Positions 7,372-16,275 are shown, numbered from the stretch's first letter. The stretch is 23,138 bases of DNA from JBKEDC01 sp047971925 (GCA_047971925.1 JBKEAC010000105.1:1-23138); one strand, 5' to 3'. The notes: generated from the letters alone by a model not told the origin. Translations and numbers: made by a program.

Positions 7372-9201
7372 TTATCGTTTAATTTGTTTGTCGAGTTTTC
7401 CCATTAAATCGGCAGAGCGGTCATATAGTTCTTCAATCGCCGCATCGCTAGCACTAGGAGCATATCGAGCAAACTCGCAGGTTTTGATTATTTCTACAAA
7501 TTCTTCGATGAGTTCATTGTTTACATTCATTTTCTGTAGCGATTGCACGGCGTTTTCGCGAGTGAGTTTTGATATCGGGATAGCTAGTTTATCGCCAAGA
7601 TATCCCCAGAATGCTTTCAGAATAGATTCGTAGAATTCTTCTGATTTATGCTCTTTCATGAATGATGCTGCAAGTTTCAAACGTTTTTGAGCTACTTTGT
7701 TAGCCTTTTTGTTTTTCGACAAAACAATATCGGCATTTTCTTTTAGTTTTTTGCGATAGATAACAGCAATAACAACAAAAGCGAGAGTTGATATTAAATA
7801 GATGAGCCAAAAATTAAGACTACCATAGAACGTGGCATCGGCTTTTTTTAGCTGATATTTGTTTTGCATGATGTAGCGAATGTCATTGCTTAGAAGTTTA
7901 ACATCTTCTTTGTTGGCAAAGGAAGAAGTGTTTCCGGTAACAAGCGATTGTTGATAGTCTTCATTGCCTTTATCGATTGTTAAATTGAAAGCTTGGCTAG
8001 AATTTGTTACAAAGGATTTGTTTGAAGGGTCGAACGAAATAAAGTCGATCGGTGGAATGGTGTATTTTCCAGCAAATCGAGGAATGATGAGGTATTCAAA
8101 AGTAATGCTACCTTGTTGTCCATTAGAAGTGGCTCGAAGCGATTCGCTTTTCTTAGGGTCATACACTTCAAAGTCTTCGGGAAATTCTATTTTGGGAGCA
8201 TTAATTAATCGGAGGTTTCCATTGCCTTCAATTGTTAGTTTTAGCGTAATGGCATCATTGGCTTTTGCTTCTGTTTTGTCAATTGCTGCATTCATTTTCA
8301 ATGTTCCAACAGCGCCTTCAAATTTAGTTGGAGCACTGGGTATTTCTTGCACAGAAACTTGAGCGGTGTTGCTAATAACTTTCGATGAGATGTTCTGGTA
8401 GTTGTCGAACATTCCATCAAAGAGACCTCCACGAGAAGTACCTACTTTTTTACGAATTATACACTCAATTTGGAACGGTGAAATTTTGATTTCACCCTTT
8501 TGTTGAGGATATAAAATTACCTTTTTAATAGTACCAACTTGATAGATTTTGTTGTTGTATGCCTCTCTTTCAAAGTTTATTTGCTGAGGCATTTCGATAT
8601 CCTGTGTGAAGAAACCTTCAAACGAAGGGAATGAAACGTCGCCAAATCCAGCAATAGGCACATTGGGGCTTGCATATAGCTTGATGGTAGCAATGATTTG
8701 TTCTCCTTTGTAGGCTTCTGATTTACTTAGGCTTATACGGGCAAACAAGTCGTCTTTACTCATTTCGGCTTCATTGAAGTTATTCTGATTTGAAGATCCA
8801 GAGTTGTTGTTTTGGGAAGAACTATTTCCTTTAACTACTTCAATTTTGAGTGAATTGGATTTATATTCTTGATTGTCGATTTTTACTGTGGCGGGTTGTA
8901 CGGTGAATGAACCTTCGCTTTTTGCTTGCAAAATATAGGTGTAACTATATTCACGTGAAGACGAACGTTTCCCATTGATAATTTGGATACTTGTGCTTTG
9001 CGATGTTGATGGACCATAAATAACGTCGAAACCATCTAGTTTAGGAAGATTGGGTCTTCCGTCTTGATTGAGTGCTACAACCAATCGAAATTGCTCGCCC
9101 ATGGAAACTACATTGGGTGCGCTCAGTGTGAAGTTTACTTCATCGGCAAAGGAAAATATTGGAAGTAGGGTGAAGAGGTAAAGAATTAATCTTTTGAACA
9201 T
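7372..9201 (-). CDS. batD: BatD: oxygen-tolerance membrane protein
   Basis: This 609-residue protein has an N-terminal signal peptide (about 1-19, FSFADEVNF), then a long extracytoplasmic beta-rich part with repeated immunoglobulin-like segments (PNVVSMGEQFRLVV; SEAYKGEQIIATIKLY; TEAKANDAITLKLTIEGNGNL), one transmembrane segment (about 463-482) and a cytoplasmic tail of about 125 residues that is largely helical. An Asn/Ser/Gln-rich linker is at 126-142. This is the BatD architecture, and the length fits. BatD is believed to assemble with BatA/BatB at the inner membrane. It lies between batC and batE; the 77-bp gap to batC holds a small hairpin. Confidence 0.94.
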   Translation of the reverse strand: MFKRLILYLFTLLPIFSFADEVNFTLSAPNVVSMGEQFRLVVALNQDGRPNLPKLDGFDVIYGPSTSQSTSIQIINGKRSSSREYSYTYILQAKSEGSFTVQPATVKIDNQEYKSNSLKIEVVKGNSSSQNNNSGSSNQNNFNEAEMSKDDLFARISLSKSEAYKGEQIIATIKLYASPNVPIAGFGDVSFPSFEGFFTQDIEMPQQINFEREAYNNKIYQVGTIKKVILYPQQKGEIKISPFQIECIIRKKVGTSRGGLFDGMFDNYQNISSKVISNTAQVSVQEIPSAPTKFEGAVGTLKMNAAIDKTEAKANDAITLKLTIEGNGNLRLINAPKIEFPEDFEVYDPKKSESLRATSNGQQGSITFEYLIIPRFAGKYTIPPIDFISFDPSNKSFVTNSSQAFNLTIDKGNEDYQQSLVTGNTSSFANKEDVKLLSNDIRYIMQNKYQLKKADATFYGSLNFWLIYLISTLAFVVIAVIYRKKLKENADIVLSKNKKANKVAQKRLKLAASFMKEHKSEEFYESILKAFWGYLGDKLAIPISKLTRENAVQSLQKMNVNNELIEEFVEIIKTCEFARYAPSASDAAIEELYDRSADLMGKLDKQIKR

Positions 9202-9240
9202 TTTGTATAATTTCTAGGAGTTATCATTCATTGTTGAATA

Positions 9241-9259
9241 ATATGCGGGTTTCGCATAT
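9241..9259 (-). other. Intercistronic hairpin between batC and batD
   Basis: ATATGCG (9241-9247) and CGCATAT (9253-9259) pair perfectly over 7 bp with a 5-base loop, in the gap between batC and batD. No T run follows on the minus strand, so it is not a classical terminator. It may be a processing or stability element that sets relative expression of the two genes, but this is inference from position. Confidence 0.35.
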
Positions 9260-9278
9260 CGGGACAAAGATAGTCTTT

Positions 9279-10142
9279 TTACCAGTCTTTATCGGTTTTT
9301 CGTTGCTTAGCCTCTGCAGCTTGAGCTTTTTTTACTTTTTCTTGTGTCTTTTTCTCATCGTTTTCTAAAGCTTGCAACATGCGCTCGGCATTTTCTTTTG
9401 AAATTTTTTGTTGAGCGCCTTGGTTTTGATTATCCTTATTTGGGTCTTGATTGTCTTTATTTTGGTCTTGATTATCCTTATTCTGGTCTTGCTTATCTTT
9501 GTTTTGGTCTTGCTTATCTTTGTTTTGATCTTGCTTATCTTTGTTTTGGTCTTGCTTATCTTTGTTTTGGTCTTGATTATCCTTATTCTGGTCTTGCTTA
9601 TCTTTGTTTTGGTCTTGATTATCCTTATTCTGGTCTTGATTATCCTTGTTTTGGTCTTGTTGCTGTTCGTCTTTTTTCTTCATAGCAAAAAGCAAATTGT
9701 GTTTGGCTTCTAAATCAGAAGGGTTGTTTCTCAAGGCATTTTTATAAGCGTCAATACTTTCCTCAAGTTTGTTTTGAGCTAAATAACTATTTCCAAGGTT
9801 AAAGAAAGCAGTAGCGCGCTCCATTTTATCGGTGCTATTTTCAGCAACATTGGTAAAAGTTTCTTGAGCCTCAGGAAAATTAGCTTGCATGAATAGGGCA
9901 TCGCCTAAATTGGTTTGCCATTTTAAATCATCAGGACGTTTGGCAAGAGCTTTTCGATATTCTACTTCGGCATTGCTAAATGCTAAAGTGTCGATTTGTG
10001 TGGTATCGGCAAGTGCTTTTTCATATATTCTATTACCACTTCTAATGTATTTTCGTTCGTTTTGAGCATGAGAACTTACGCTTACAATAAGGAAAGTAAC
10101 AGTTAAAATAGCGGTAGGAAGTATTTTTGTTTTAGTTGTCAT
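9279..10142 (-). CDS. batC: BatC: TPR protein with a QDQNKD(N/K) repeat tract
   Basis: This 287-residue protein has a signal peptide (about 1-26, VSSHAQ-N). A TPR region follows (about 35-155), with canonical NLGDALF and FFNLGNSYLAQNKLEESIDAYKNALRNNPSD signatures. Eleven 7-residue units of QDQNKD(N/K) then occupy 162-238 (one with Pro), ahead of a short charged helical tail (ISKENAERMLQALENDEKKTQEKV). BatC proteins typically have TPRs followed by a low-complexity, acidic or Gln-rich tail ending in a similar AERMLQALE motif, so the ends are conserved and only the tract is unusual. The hydrophilic tract probably acts as a flexible linker. It lies 38 bp after batB. Confidence 0.92.
   Translation of the reverse strand: MTTKTKILPTAILTVTFLIVSVSSHAQNERKYIRSGNRIYEKALADTTQIDTLAFSNAEVEYRKALAKRPDDLKWQTNLGDALFMQANFPEAQETFTNVAENSTDKMERATAFFNLGNSYLAQNKLEESIDAYKNALRNNPSDLEAKHNLLFAMKKKDEQQQDQNKDNQDQNKDNQDQNKDKQDQNKDNQDQNKDKQDQNKDKQDQNKDKQDQNKDKQDQNKDNQDQNKDNQDPNKDNQNQGAQQKISKENAERMLQALENDEKKTQEKVKKAQAAEAKQRKTDKDW
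9429..9659 (-). repeat. 21-bp minisatellite inside batC (11 units)
   Basis: 231 bases of in-frame 21-bp units encode residues 162-238 of BatC. Units differ mainly in the last codon (Asn or Lys) and in silent positions, and runs of identical neighbours suggest recent slippage. Because the unit is a multiple of three, changes in copy number keep the reading frame, so length can vary without breaking the gene. Confidence 0.93.
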
Positions 10143-10180
10143 TCTTTTATTTTTTAGAGCAATTTTTTGAAAAAGAGAAA

Positions 10181-11242
10181 TTATGCTAGTTCAGAATTTG
10201 ATTTATTTTTTTCAAAAAGGTTAAGATGTTTAAGATATTTGTTTTTGCGTTCTAAAATGAGGAAGTCGATAAGAAACAGCAATAACGCCAATGCAATAAA
10301 CCATTGATATTGTTCTGCATATTCAGAATAAGATTGACTTTCCATTTCGCTATCGACCATTTTCTCGATTTCATTGAAAATAGCATTGAGTCCTACTTGC
10401 GAATTGTTGGCTCGAACATAGATTCCATCACCAGCTTCAGCAAGTTGTTGCAACATGGGTTCGTTGAGTTTTGTTATGACCGTATTTCCTTCTTTGTCTT
10501 TGCGATATTCTTTTTGTCCGTATTGGGTTTTCATCGGAATCGGTGCACCCTTAGGAAGTCCCATGCCGATGGTGTGAACTTTAATTCCTAAACCAGTAGC
10601 CTCTTTAGCTGCATTAATAGCATCGTCTTCGTGGTCTTCACCATCGGTAATTACAATGATAGCTTTACTTCCTTCAAATTGAGGGCTAAAAGAATTTATT
10701 GCTAATTTAATTGCAGAACCAATAGCCGTTCCTTGTCGGGGAACGATATCGGTGTTAACCGATGATAGGAACAATTTAGCAGATGGGTAGTCGCCTGTAA
10801 TTGGCAGCTGAGTGTAGGCATCACCAGCAAACACAATAAGTCCGAGTTTATCGTCTTTTAAGCGGTCAACTAAACTCGATATTGCTCTTTTTGATCGGTC
10901 GAGGCGATTAGGTTGAATATCTTCAGCAAGCATGGAGTTTGAAACATCGAGAGCGACTATAAGTTCAACGCCTTCTCTTTTTTCGGTGTTCAGTTTGCTT
11001 CCAAATTGAGGTCGAGCAGCAGCAATGATTAGTGATGATATAGCAAGCATCCACAAGCTGAATTTTATTATTGGTCGGCTGGTGCTAACACTAGGCATTA
11101 ATTGTTGTACTATTTCTAGTTCTCCAAATTTTTTTAAAGCTTTCTTTCGTTGAGATCGTATAATGACATATAGGAAAGCTAATAGAGGAATGATGGCTAA
11201 AGCGTATAGGTATTCTGAATGTGCGAATCGGAACATTTCCAT
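10181..11242 (-). CDS. batB: BatB: VWA-domain membrane protein
   Basis: This 353-residue protein has an N-terminal membrane segment (about 12-29), a second one (about 59-76), a von Willebrand factor A domain and a C-terminal membrane segment (about 315-332). The metal-binding MIDAS residues are complete: DVSNS (99-103), Thr172 in GTAIG and Asp200 in VITDGED. VWA domains with a MIDAS bind protein partners through a divalent metal. In the Bat system BatA and BatB are thought to form a membrane complex served by the MoxR ATPase. ATG 11242 gives MEMFRF; ATG 11236 is a possible alternative. The start is 12 bp from the batA stop, consistent with one operon. Confidence 0.94.
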   Translation of the reverse strand: MEMFRFAHSEYLYALAIIPLLAFLYVIIRSQRKKALKKFGELEIVQQLMPSVSTSRPIIKFSLWMLAISSLIIAAARPQFGSKLNTEKREGVELIVALDVSNSMLAEDIQPNRLDRSKRAISSLVDRLKDDKLGLIVFAGDAYTQLPITGDYPSAKLFLSSVNTDIVPRQGTAIGSAIKLAINSFSPQFEGSKAIIVITDGEDHEDDAINAAKEATGLGIKVHTIGMGLPKGAPIPMKTQYGQKEYRKDKEGNTVITKLNEPMLQQLAEAGDGIYVRANNSQVGLNAIFNEIEKMVDSEMESQSYSEYAEQYQWFIALALLLFLIDFLILERKNKYLKHLNLFEKNKSNSELA

Positions 11243-11254
11243 GAGCGATTGAGA

Positions 11255-12250
11255 TTAAGGAATATTTCTGAATAGGGTTATTTTAAGAAACAGAGCAACA
11301 ATTAGCGCAAGTCCTGCAAGAATTGCAAATCTGATGAATTCTTCTTGCTTTCGGCTGTGATTTTGCACATCGATTTTAGATTTTTCTAATTGATCAATTT
11401 CTGCATAGATATTTTTAAGCGATTCATTGTCGGTGGCACGGAAATATTTACCATCGGTGATTGATGCTATTTTTTGCAAGCCTTCCTCATCAATCTTAAC
11501 ATCAACGGCACGCAATTCAGTTCCGAATGGAGTTTGAAAAGGGTAGGGGGCTTTGCCTATCGTTCCAACACCAATCGTGTAAACCCTGATGCCAAATGTT
11601 TTTGCAAGTTCGGCAGCAGTTGCGGGTGCAATCTGGCCGGCATTGTTATCGCCATCGGTGAGCAAAATAATAACTTTGCTTACGGCATCACTCTCTTTTA
11701 ATCGCGACACAGCTGTAGCAAGTCCATTTCCAATAGCAGTACCATCTTCAATCATTCCTGTTTCTATTTGATTGAATAGATTGGTAAGCACGGCATGGTC
11801 GGTTGTTAGTGGGCATTGAGTGAAACTCTCGCCAGCAAACACTACAAGTCCAATGCGATCGTTTGGACGACCAGCAATGAATTTTGTTGCCACATCTTTG
11901 GCTGCTTCAATTCGATTTGGCGAAAAGTCTTGAGCAAGCATTGAAGTAGAAATATCGAGAGAAATAGCAATATCTATCCCCTGAGTATTTGAACTTTCCC
12001 AATTTTTTGAGCTTTGAGGTCGAGCTAAAGCAATGATAAGTAAAGCTATTCCGAAAACTTGAAGGATGAATGGCAAATGGCGGAAATAATATTTCCAACT
12101 TTTGCTAATAGTTTTGAAGCCAGTGATTGACGAAAAACGAATACTAGCACTTGATTTCTTAAATTGCCAGATGTACCATGCTATCATGGGAATGAGAGCG
12201 AAGAGCAAATAAAGATATTCAGGGTTTCTATATGTTATTCCAGGCATCAT
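11255..12250 (-). CDS. batA: BatA: VWA-domain membrane protein
   Basis: This 331-residue protein has the same layout as BatB: membrane segments at about 12-29 and 59-76, a VWA domain, and a C-terminal membrane segment at about 309-326. MIDAS residues are DISTS (99-103), Thr171 in DGTAIG and Asp199 in LLTDGDN. It is a clear paralogue of BatB, and both have the MLAQDF/MLAEDI-PNR motif after the MIDAS and the GLVVFAG/GLIVFAG strand. Two ATG codons in tandem (12250 and 12247) allow either as the start. The role is inferred as for BatB: a membrane partner of MoxR and DUF58 in envelope stress or oxygen tolerance. Confidence 0.94.
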   Translation of the reverse strand: MMPGITYRNPEYLYLLFALIPMIAWYIWQFKKSSASIRFSSITGFKTISKSWKYYFRHLPFILQVFGIALLIIALARPQSSKNWESSNTQGIDIAISLDISTSMLAQDFSPNRIEAAKDVATKFIAGRPNDRIGLVVFAGESFTQCPLTTDHAVLTNLFNQIETGMIEDGTAIGNGLATAVSRLKESDAVSKVIILLTDGDNNAGQIAPATAAELAKTFGIRVYTIGVGTIGKAPYPFQTPFGTELRAVDVKIDEEGLQKIASITDGKYFRATDNESLKNIYAEIDQLEKSKIDVQNHSRKQEEFIRFAILAGLALIVALFLKITLFRNIP

Positions 12251-12273
12251 GTTTTTTTTGAGTTGTTCAGTTG

Positions 12274-13299
12274 TTATGAATTGGCAGCGGTTGAGCTTGA
12301 AGTTTTTGATTCAGTGAGATGACTGTCATCTTCAGTGTTATTCTTTTCTGTTTCAAACGTCATTGTGTCTTTCACAAAAAGAAAAGCTAAAGATAAACAC
12401 CGCTCACACTCATCGGCATTGGGTTTGAATTTGGCAAACTTAACTAGGTCGGCAAGTTCTAAGATAGATTTCAATTGATCATTTGTCTTTTGGTCTAATA
12501 AACCTTTTTGAATTTTGAAAGCCTGCATGATTTCCATTGTAGTGCATTCCATTGCATTAATTTGAAATCTATTTTCAACATAAGTTCGCATAGCATCCGA
12601 TAGTTCACTGAAATATTCTTTGGAGCTATCGTCTTCTTTCCAAAGTTCTGATGTTTTTATTCGGTCAAGCTCTCGAAGTGCAATGATGTGGGCAGGGTCT
12701 TTGGGTCCTTCTTCAATTTGTTCTTTTTTTCTTTTAGCTAGATAGTTAATATAGTAGAAAATGAAGAAGATAATTGCCGCTAACAGAATTGCACCAAGCA
12801 AATAGGGCGAGGCTTCAGCTAAATTGATGGGAGCCTCGTAAGGCTTTTTAATGTTTATTGGAGCGCTGATAGAATCAACATTGAATCCGCTATGAACATG
12901 AAAAGGAACAGGCTTACTATTAATGACATGCACTGCGGTATCGATGAGGAATTTAAATTCTTGTGCAGGAATAATTTGCCGACCGGTATCGAATGATTGA
13001 ATGGTTATTTCTTGCACAAATTTAAGAACATCATCATTTATTTCTGAAATTGTATCGATTGGGTGTACTTCAGCCACTTCAACTGATTTTGTAATCGTGT
13101 CGATGAAAGTGGGGAGCAATATTTCTAATCCTTTAGGCTGTTCAATTTCAAATTTCAAGTGCAGTTGATCACCAATTAAGACATTGGAAGAATCAACACT
13201 TGCTGTGATTTTTATTTCTTGTGCGATTGTTGTTGAACTCCAGAATGAGCAAGCAACAATGATTAGTATGGCGTAAATGTATTGCAGTTTTGTGTTCAT
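12274..13299 (-). CDS. Bat-locus single-pass membrane protein, function unknown
   Basis: This 341-residue protein has an N-terminal signal peptide (about 1-26, ending TTIAQ-E), an extracytoplasmic beta-rich segment (about 28-160, starting EIKITASVDSSNVLIGDQLHLKFEIEQP, reminiscent of BatD modules), one transmembrane helix (about 166-186) and a helical cytoplasmic domain (about 190-315). The tail is Ser/Thr/Glu-rich. Position between the DUF58 gene and batA is typical of a conserved but poorly characterized component of Bacteroidota Bat loci, equivalent in place to DUF4381-type proteins elsewhere. The link to BatD is inference from architecture. It starts two bases after the DUF58 stop, so translation is probably coupled. 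Confidence 0.8.
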   Translation of the reverse strand: MNTKLQYIYAILIIVACSFWSSTTIAQEIKITASVDSSNVLIGDQLHLKFEIEQPKGLEILLPTFIDTITKSVEVAEVHPIDTISEINDDVLKFVQEITIQSFDTGRQIIPAQEFKFLIDTAVHVINSKPVPFHVHSGFNVDSISAPINIKKPYEAPINLAEASPYLLGAILLAAIIFFIFYYINYLAKRKKEQIEEGPKDPAHIIALRELDRIKTSELWKEDDSSKEYFSELSDAMRTYVENRFQINAMECTTMEIMQAFKIQKGLLDQKTNDQLKSILELADLVKFAKFKPNADECERCLSLAFLFVKDTMTFETEKNNTEDDSHLTESKTSSSTAANS

Positions 13300-13301
13300 T
13301 G

Positions 13302-14174
13302 TTATCCACGTTTTCTAAATAATGACATTAATGACTTCACATAGTCGTCTTTTGTGTTAATATTTACATAGTCAACACCACTTTTCTTTAAGGACCAATC
13401 AAGCTTCGAACTACTATCAATCCACCATTTTTTGTATTCAGTTCTCACGTTCTTACTACTTGTGTCTACCCAAATATATTCACCTGTTTCCGCATCTTTT
13501 AGTTTCAACATGCCTATTGATGGAAGTTCAGCCTCACGCTCGTCATAAATTCGCAAAGCAACCAAATCATGGCGATTGTTTGCAATAGCAAGAGCTTTGT
13601 CGAGTTCTTCTTCTTGCTGAATAAAGTCGGAAATTAAAAAACAAGTGCAGCGTTTTTTAATTACATTAGTCATGTATCTTAAAGCTTCAGTAATGTTAGT
13701 TCCCTGACTTTGCGGTTCAAAATCAATTAATTCCCTAATGATTCGTAGCGTGTGTGTTTTTCCTTTCAATGGAGGAATAAATTTTTCGATTTTATCAGAG
13801 AAGAAGATGACACCAATTTTATCATTGTTTTGTATTGCTGAAAACGAAAGTATTGCAGCAATTTCGGTAATGACATTTTTTTTGAATTTTTCAAATGAGC
13901 CAAAATTACGAGAACCGCTCACATCAATTAAAAGCATCACGGTTAGTTCTCTTTCTTCTTCAAACACTTTAATAAAGGGTTTGCTGTATCGAGCGGTAAC
14001 ATTCCAATCGATGTTTCTCACATCGTCGCCAAATTGATATTCGCGAACTTCACTGAATGCCATTCCTCGCCCTTTGAAAGCAGAATGATATTCTCCGGCA
14101 AAAATGTTTCGACTAAGTCCCCGAGTTTTGATTTCTATTTTTCGAACTCGTTTTATTAATTCTGTATGTTCCAT
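13302..14174 (-). CDS. DUF58 (VWA-like) protein of the MoxR/Bat module
   Basis: This 290-residue cytoplasmic protein has the DUF58 signature around residues 35-88: GRGMAFSEVREYQFGDD, RNIDWNVTARYSKP, FEEERELTVMLLIDVSGS. The last part includes a MIDAS-like DVSGS (84-88). A VWA-like fold continues, with CTCFLISDFIQ near residues 171-181. DUF58 proteins are the usual partners of MoxR-family ATPases, next to VWA membrane proteins, and are thought to act in chaperone-like maturation of envelope or metal-dependent enzymes. No membrane segment is seen. The gene is 196 bp from moxR, the widest gap in this block, and couples directly to the next gene. Confidence 0.92.
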   Translation of the reverse strand: MEHTELIKRVRKIEIKTRGLSRNIFAGEYHSAFKGRGMAFSEVREYQFGDDVRNIDWNVTARYSKPFIKVFEEERELTVMLLIDVSGSRNFGSFEKFKKNVITEIAAILSFSAIQNNDKIGVIFFSDKIEKFIPPLKGKTHTLRIIRELIDFEPQSQGTNITEALRYMTNVIKKRCTCFLISDFIQQEEELDKALAIANNRHDLVALRIYDEREAELPSIGMLKLKDAETGEYIWVDTSSKNVRTEYKKWWIDSSSKLDWSLKKSGVDYVNINTKDDYVKSLMSLFRKRG

Positions 14175-14370
14175 TTTTTAAGCTTTGAACTGCAAGCTTT
14201 TTTTTCTGTTAAGCTTGGGTGATTGCTATCGATAGTGAGTTCGTTTAAAGCAAACAACAATTGTGCTTGCTTCAAACGATGTTTTTGTTGTTGAGTTTCA
14301 AGCAAAGGGCTATGAATAATTATATTTCAAAATATTTCCAATCATAGCTGCCTGTTCTCTCAGGTAAGGA

Positions 14371-15366
14371 CTAAGGCACTTCAACTGTGTTTAAGATTTC
14401 TGTGATAATCTCTTCTGTGGTAATGTTATTAGCTTCGGCTTCGTAGCTTAATCCAATGCGATGGCGGAGTACATCAAGACTAACAGCACGCACATCTTCA
14501 GGAATAACATATCCACGTCGTTTAATGAATGCATAGGCTTTTGCTGCTTTAGCTAAGCTGATACTTGCACGAGGCGAGCATCCAAATGAAATCATGTCGG
14601 CATATTTTTCAAGTTTGCATGCCTCTGGTTCGCGAGTAGCATAGACGATATCAACAATATATTTGCTAATTTTATCATCAAGGTAAACTTCATTAACAAC
14701 ACTTCTAGCTTTAATAATTTGCTCAATTGTTACAACGGGGCTAGCTTGTGGGTATTGTTTTAGCAGGTTTTGCTGAATGATTAAACGTTCTTCCTCGCGC
14801 TTAGGATAATCTATTACAACTTTAAGCATGAAGCGGTCAACTTGTGCTTCAGGCAGCGGATATGTTCCCTCTTGTTCCACAGGGTTCTGTGTAGCCATAA
14901 CCAAGAATGGCTCATCGAGTTTAAATGTTGTGTCGCCAATAGTTACTTGTCGTTCTTGCATTGCCTCAAGCAGTGCTGATTGCACTTTGGCTGGAGCACG
15001 GTTAATCTCATCGGCTAGTACGAAATTGGTGAAAATCGGACCTTTTTTTATTTGAAACTCTTCTGTTTTTTGGCTGTAGATTAATGTTCCCAAAAGGTCG
15101 GCAGGGAGCAAGTCGGGAGTAAACTGTATGCGAGCAAATTTTGCACTGATAGATTGGGATAGTGTGTTGATGGCAAGTGTTTTTGCTAGACCTGGCACAC
15201 CTTCTAATAAAATATGACCACCAGATAGCAAACCTATCATTAAGCTTTCCACGAGGTGTTTTTGTCCCACTATAGCTTTGCTCATTTCCATGTTAATCAA
15301 ATCAACAAAAGAGCTCTCTCTTTCTATTTTTTCGTTTAGTCCACGAATATCAATTGATTGTTCCAT
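14371..15366 (-). CDS. moxR: MoxR-family AAA+ ATPase
   Basis: This 331-residue protein carries Walker A GVPGLAKT (residues 56-63), Walker B FVLADEINR (115-123), sensor 1 MATQNPVEQEGTYPLPEAQ (157-175) and the MoxR lid domain ending in REPEACKLEKYADMISFGCSPRASISLAKAAKAYA and IPEDVRAVSLDVLRHRI. MoxR ATPases act as chaperones on VWA-domain clients, and here those clients are encoded downstream. The frame runs upstream to 15429, but the extra 21 residues (Cys/Asn/Thr-rich) do not match the family, so ATG 15366 (MEQSIDIRGL) is the likely start. It is the first gene of the bat block. Confidence 0.94.
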   Translation of the reverse strand: MEQSIDIRGLNEKIERESSFVDLINMEMSKAIVGQKHLVESLMIGLLSGGHILLEGVPGLAKTLAINTLSQSISAKFARIQFTPDLLPADLLGTLIYSQKTEEFQIKKGPIFTNFVLADEINRAPAKVQSALLEAMQERQVTIGDTTFKLDEPFLVMATQNPVEQEGTYPLPEAQVDRFMLKVVIDYPKREEERLIIQQNLLKQYPQASPVVTIEQIIKARSVVNEVYLDDKISKYIVDIVYATREPEACKLEKYADMISFGCSPRASISLAKAAKAYAFIKRRGYVIPEDVRAVSLDVLRHRIGLSYEAEANNITTEEIITEILNTVEVP

Positions 15367-16165
15367 TTTTTTGTATGTATTTCTGTTGTTAATGTTTCTG
15401 GTTGTAAAAATACAGCAGATAAAAGACATACAGTAGTTTTATACGTTAAAAATGTTAAATCTGCTTCTTTAAAAGGTGAAAAAGCTATATAAAATTAACC
15501 ATTCTTCATGGTTTTTCATTTTGCATTTCTTCAATTTGTACTTGTCAGGTCTTTCTTGTTTGGTAATTTTAAGGGTTTTGTGCTAGTTAGTCATCTTTTT
15601 TACTCGATGCAGTGGAACTTTACAATTAGAAGAGCTTTGGTGATGAGTCTTAATTTTACAATGTGAGAACTGGAATTTATGAAAATGAAAACTGCATATC
15701 TCTTTGTTTGATTGTGTTTTGAGTGTTCTGTAATGAAATGACATTTCGATTTATTCCGTTAAGCAAGAAGTCTAGCGCTGGGCGATTTTATCATTCATTC
15801 TTCATCATTTAGTTTTCTTAATTGCACAGAAACGTTCTCATGAAGCAAATTGTGCGTGTTTAATGGTGCACTTTTTTCATTTGAACCAATTGAGTTCTGT
15901 TTGTCATTATAGTCAAAGGTATTTTAGCTCTGACTTTGATTCTTTAAGTTCTTAATAGATATTGTCAATACCTTTAAAGTGTGGGCTTATTCGTTTCATA
16001 TTTGGTTTTAGCAAAGTTTAGGCTCGCCCTAAAAATATTTGCTAACTCTGATTTAAGAGTTACTATCGGTTTTGTTCGTGACGTTGTTTTTTTGTGGATT
16101 TCTATTTTCAGAAACGCTGGTAAAATAGTTATCGAGAGGTGTTTCACCAGTTACCACTATCCTCC
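15367..16165. other. Long stretch without a convincing gene upstream of moxR
   Basis: About 800 AT-rich bases between moxR and the sigma-factor terminator. CAAAGGTA at 15915-15922 reads as TACCTTTG on the minus strand, a perfect Bacteroidota -7 box pointing to moxR, but no TTG box is seen at the right distance and it would leave a 540-base leader. A 9-bp inverted repeat AAAGGTATT/AATACCTTT (15916-15924 and 15967-15975) overlaps it. The only open frame (15981-16220, plus strand, 79 residues) has no recognizable features. I see no RNA gene. Confidence 0.5.
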
Positions 16166-16213
16166 AAAAAAAAAGTTGACAGAATTAAATAAAGACTATT
16201 TAATTCTGCCAAC
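16166..16213 (-). terminator. Terminator of the ECF sigma-factor gene
   Basis: On the minus strand, a 17-bp stem (16213-16197 with 16191-16175, one G-U wobble) with a 5-base loop is followed by a run of nine T (16174-16166). It lies 62 bases after the sigma gene stop at 16276. Confidence 0.9.
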
Positions 16214-16275
16214 AGATTAAGGCTTATTGCTTGTTCGATTCTTAATGAGCTGAATGAATTTTGCAATAATATTTT

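Noticed and set aside
9344..9713. Plus-strand open frames opposite batC, rich in Leu, Val, Ile or Tyr, Phe, Gly
   Set aside because: They are the complement of the 21-bp minisatellite; any repeat with a unit divisible by three can give long shadow frames. BatC on the other strand has clear homology features.
14175..14370. Possible small gene or terminator between moxR and the DUF58 gene
   Set aside because: An AAGCTT...AAGCTT hairpin with a T run points in the plus direction, where no gene ends; I find no open frame of note, so it is treated as plain intergenic sequence.
15367..15429. N-terminal extension of MoxR
   Set aside because: The extra 21 residues are Cys/Asn/Thr-rich and unlike the family; ATG 15366 gives the normal N-terminus.
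15981..16220. 79-residue plus-strand open frame
   Set aside because: No recognizable domain, low coding-like composition, and its 3' end overlaps the minus-strand terminator of the sigma gene.
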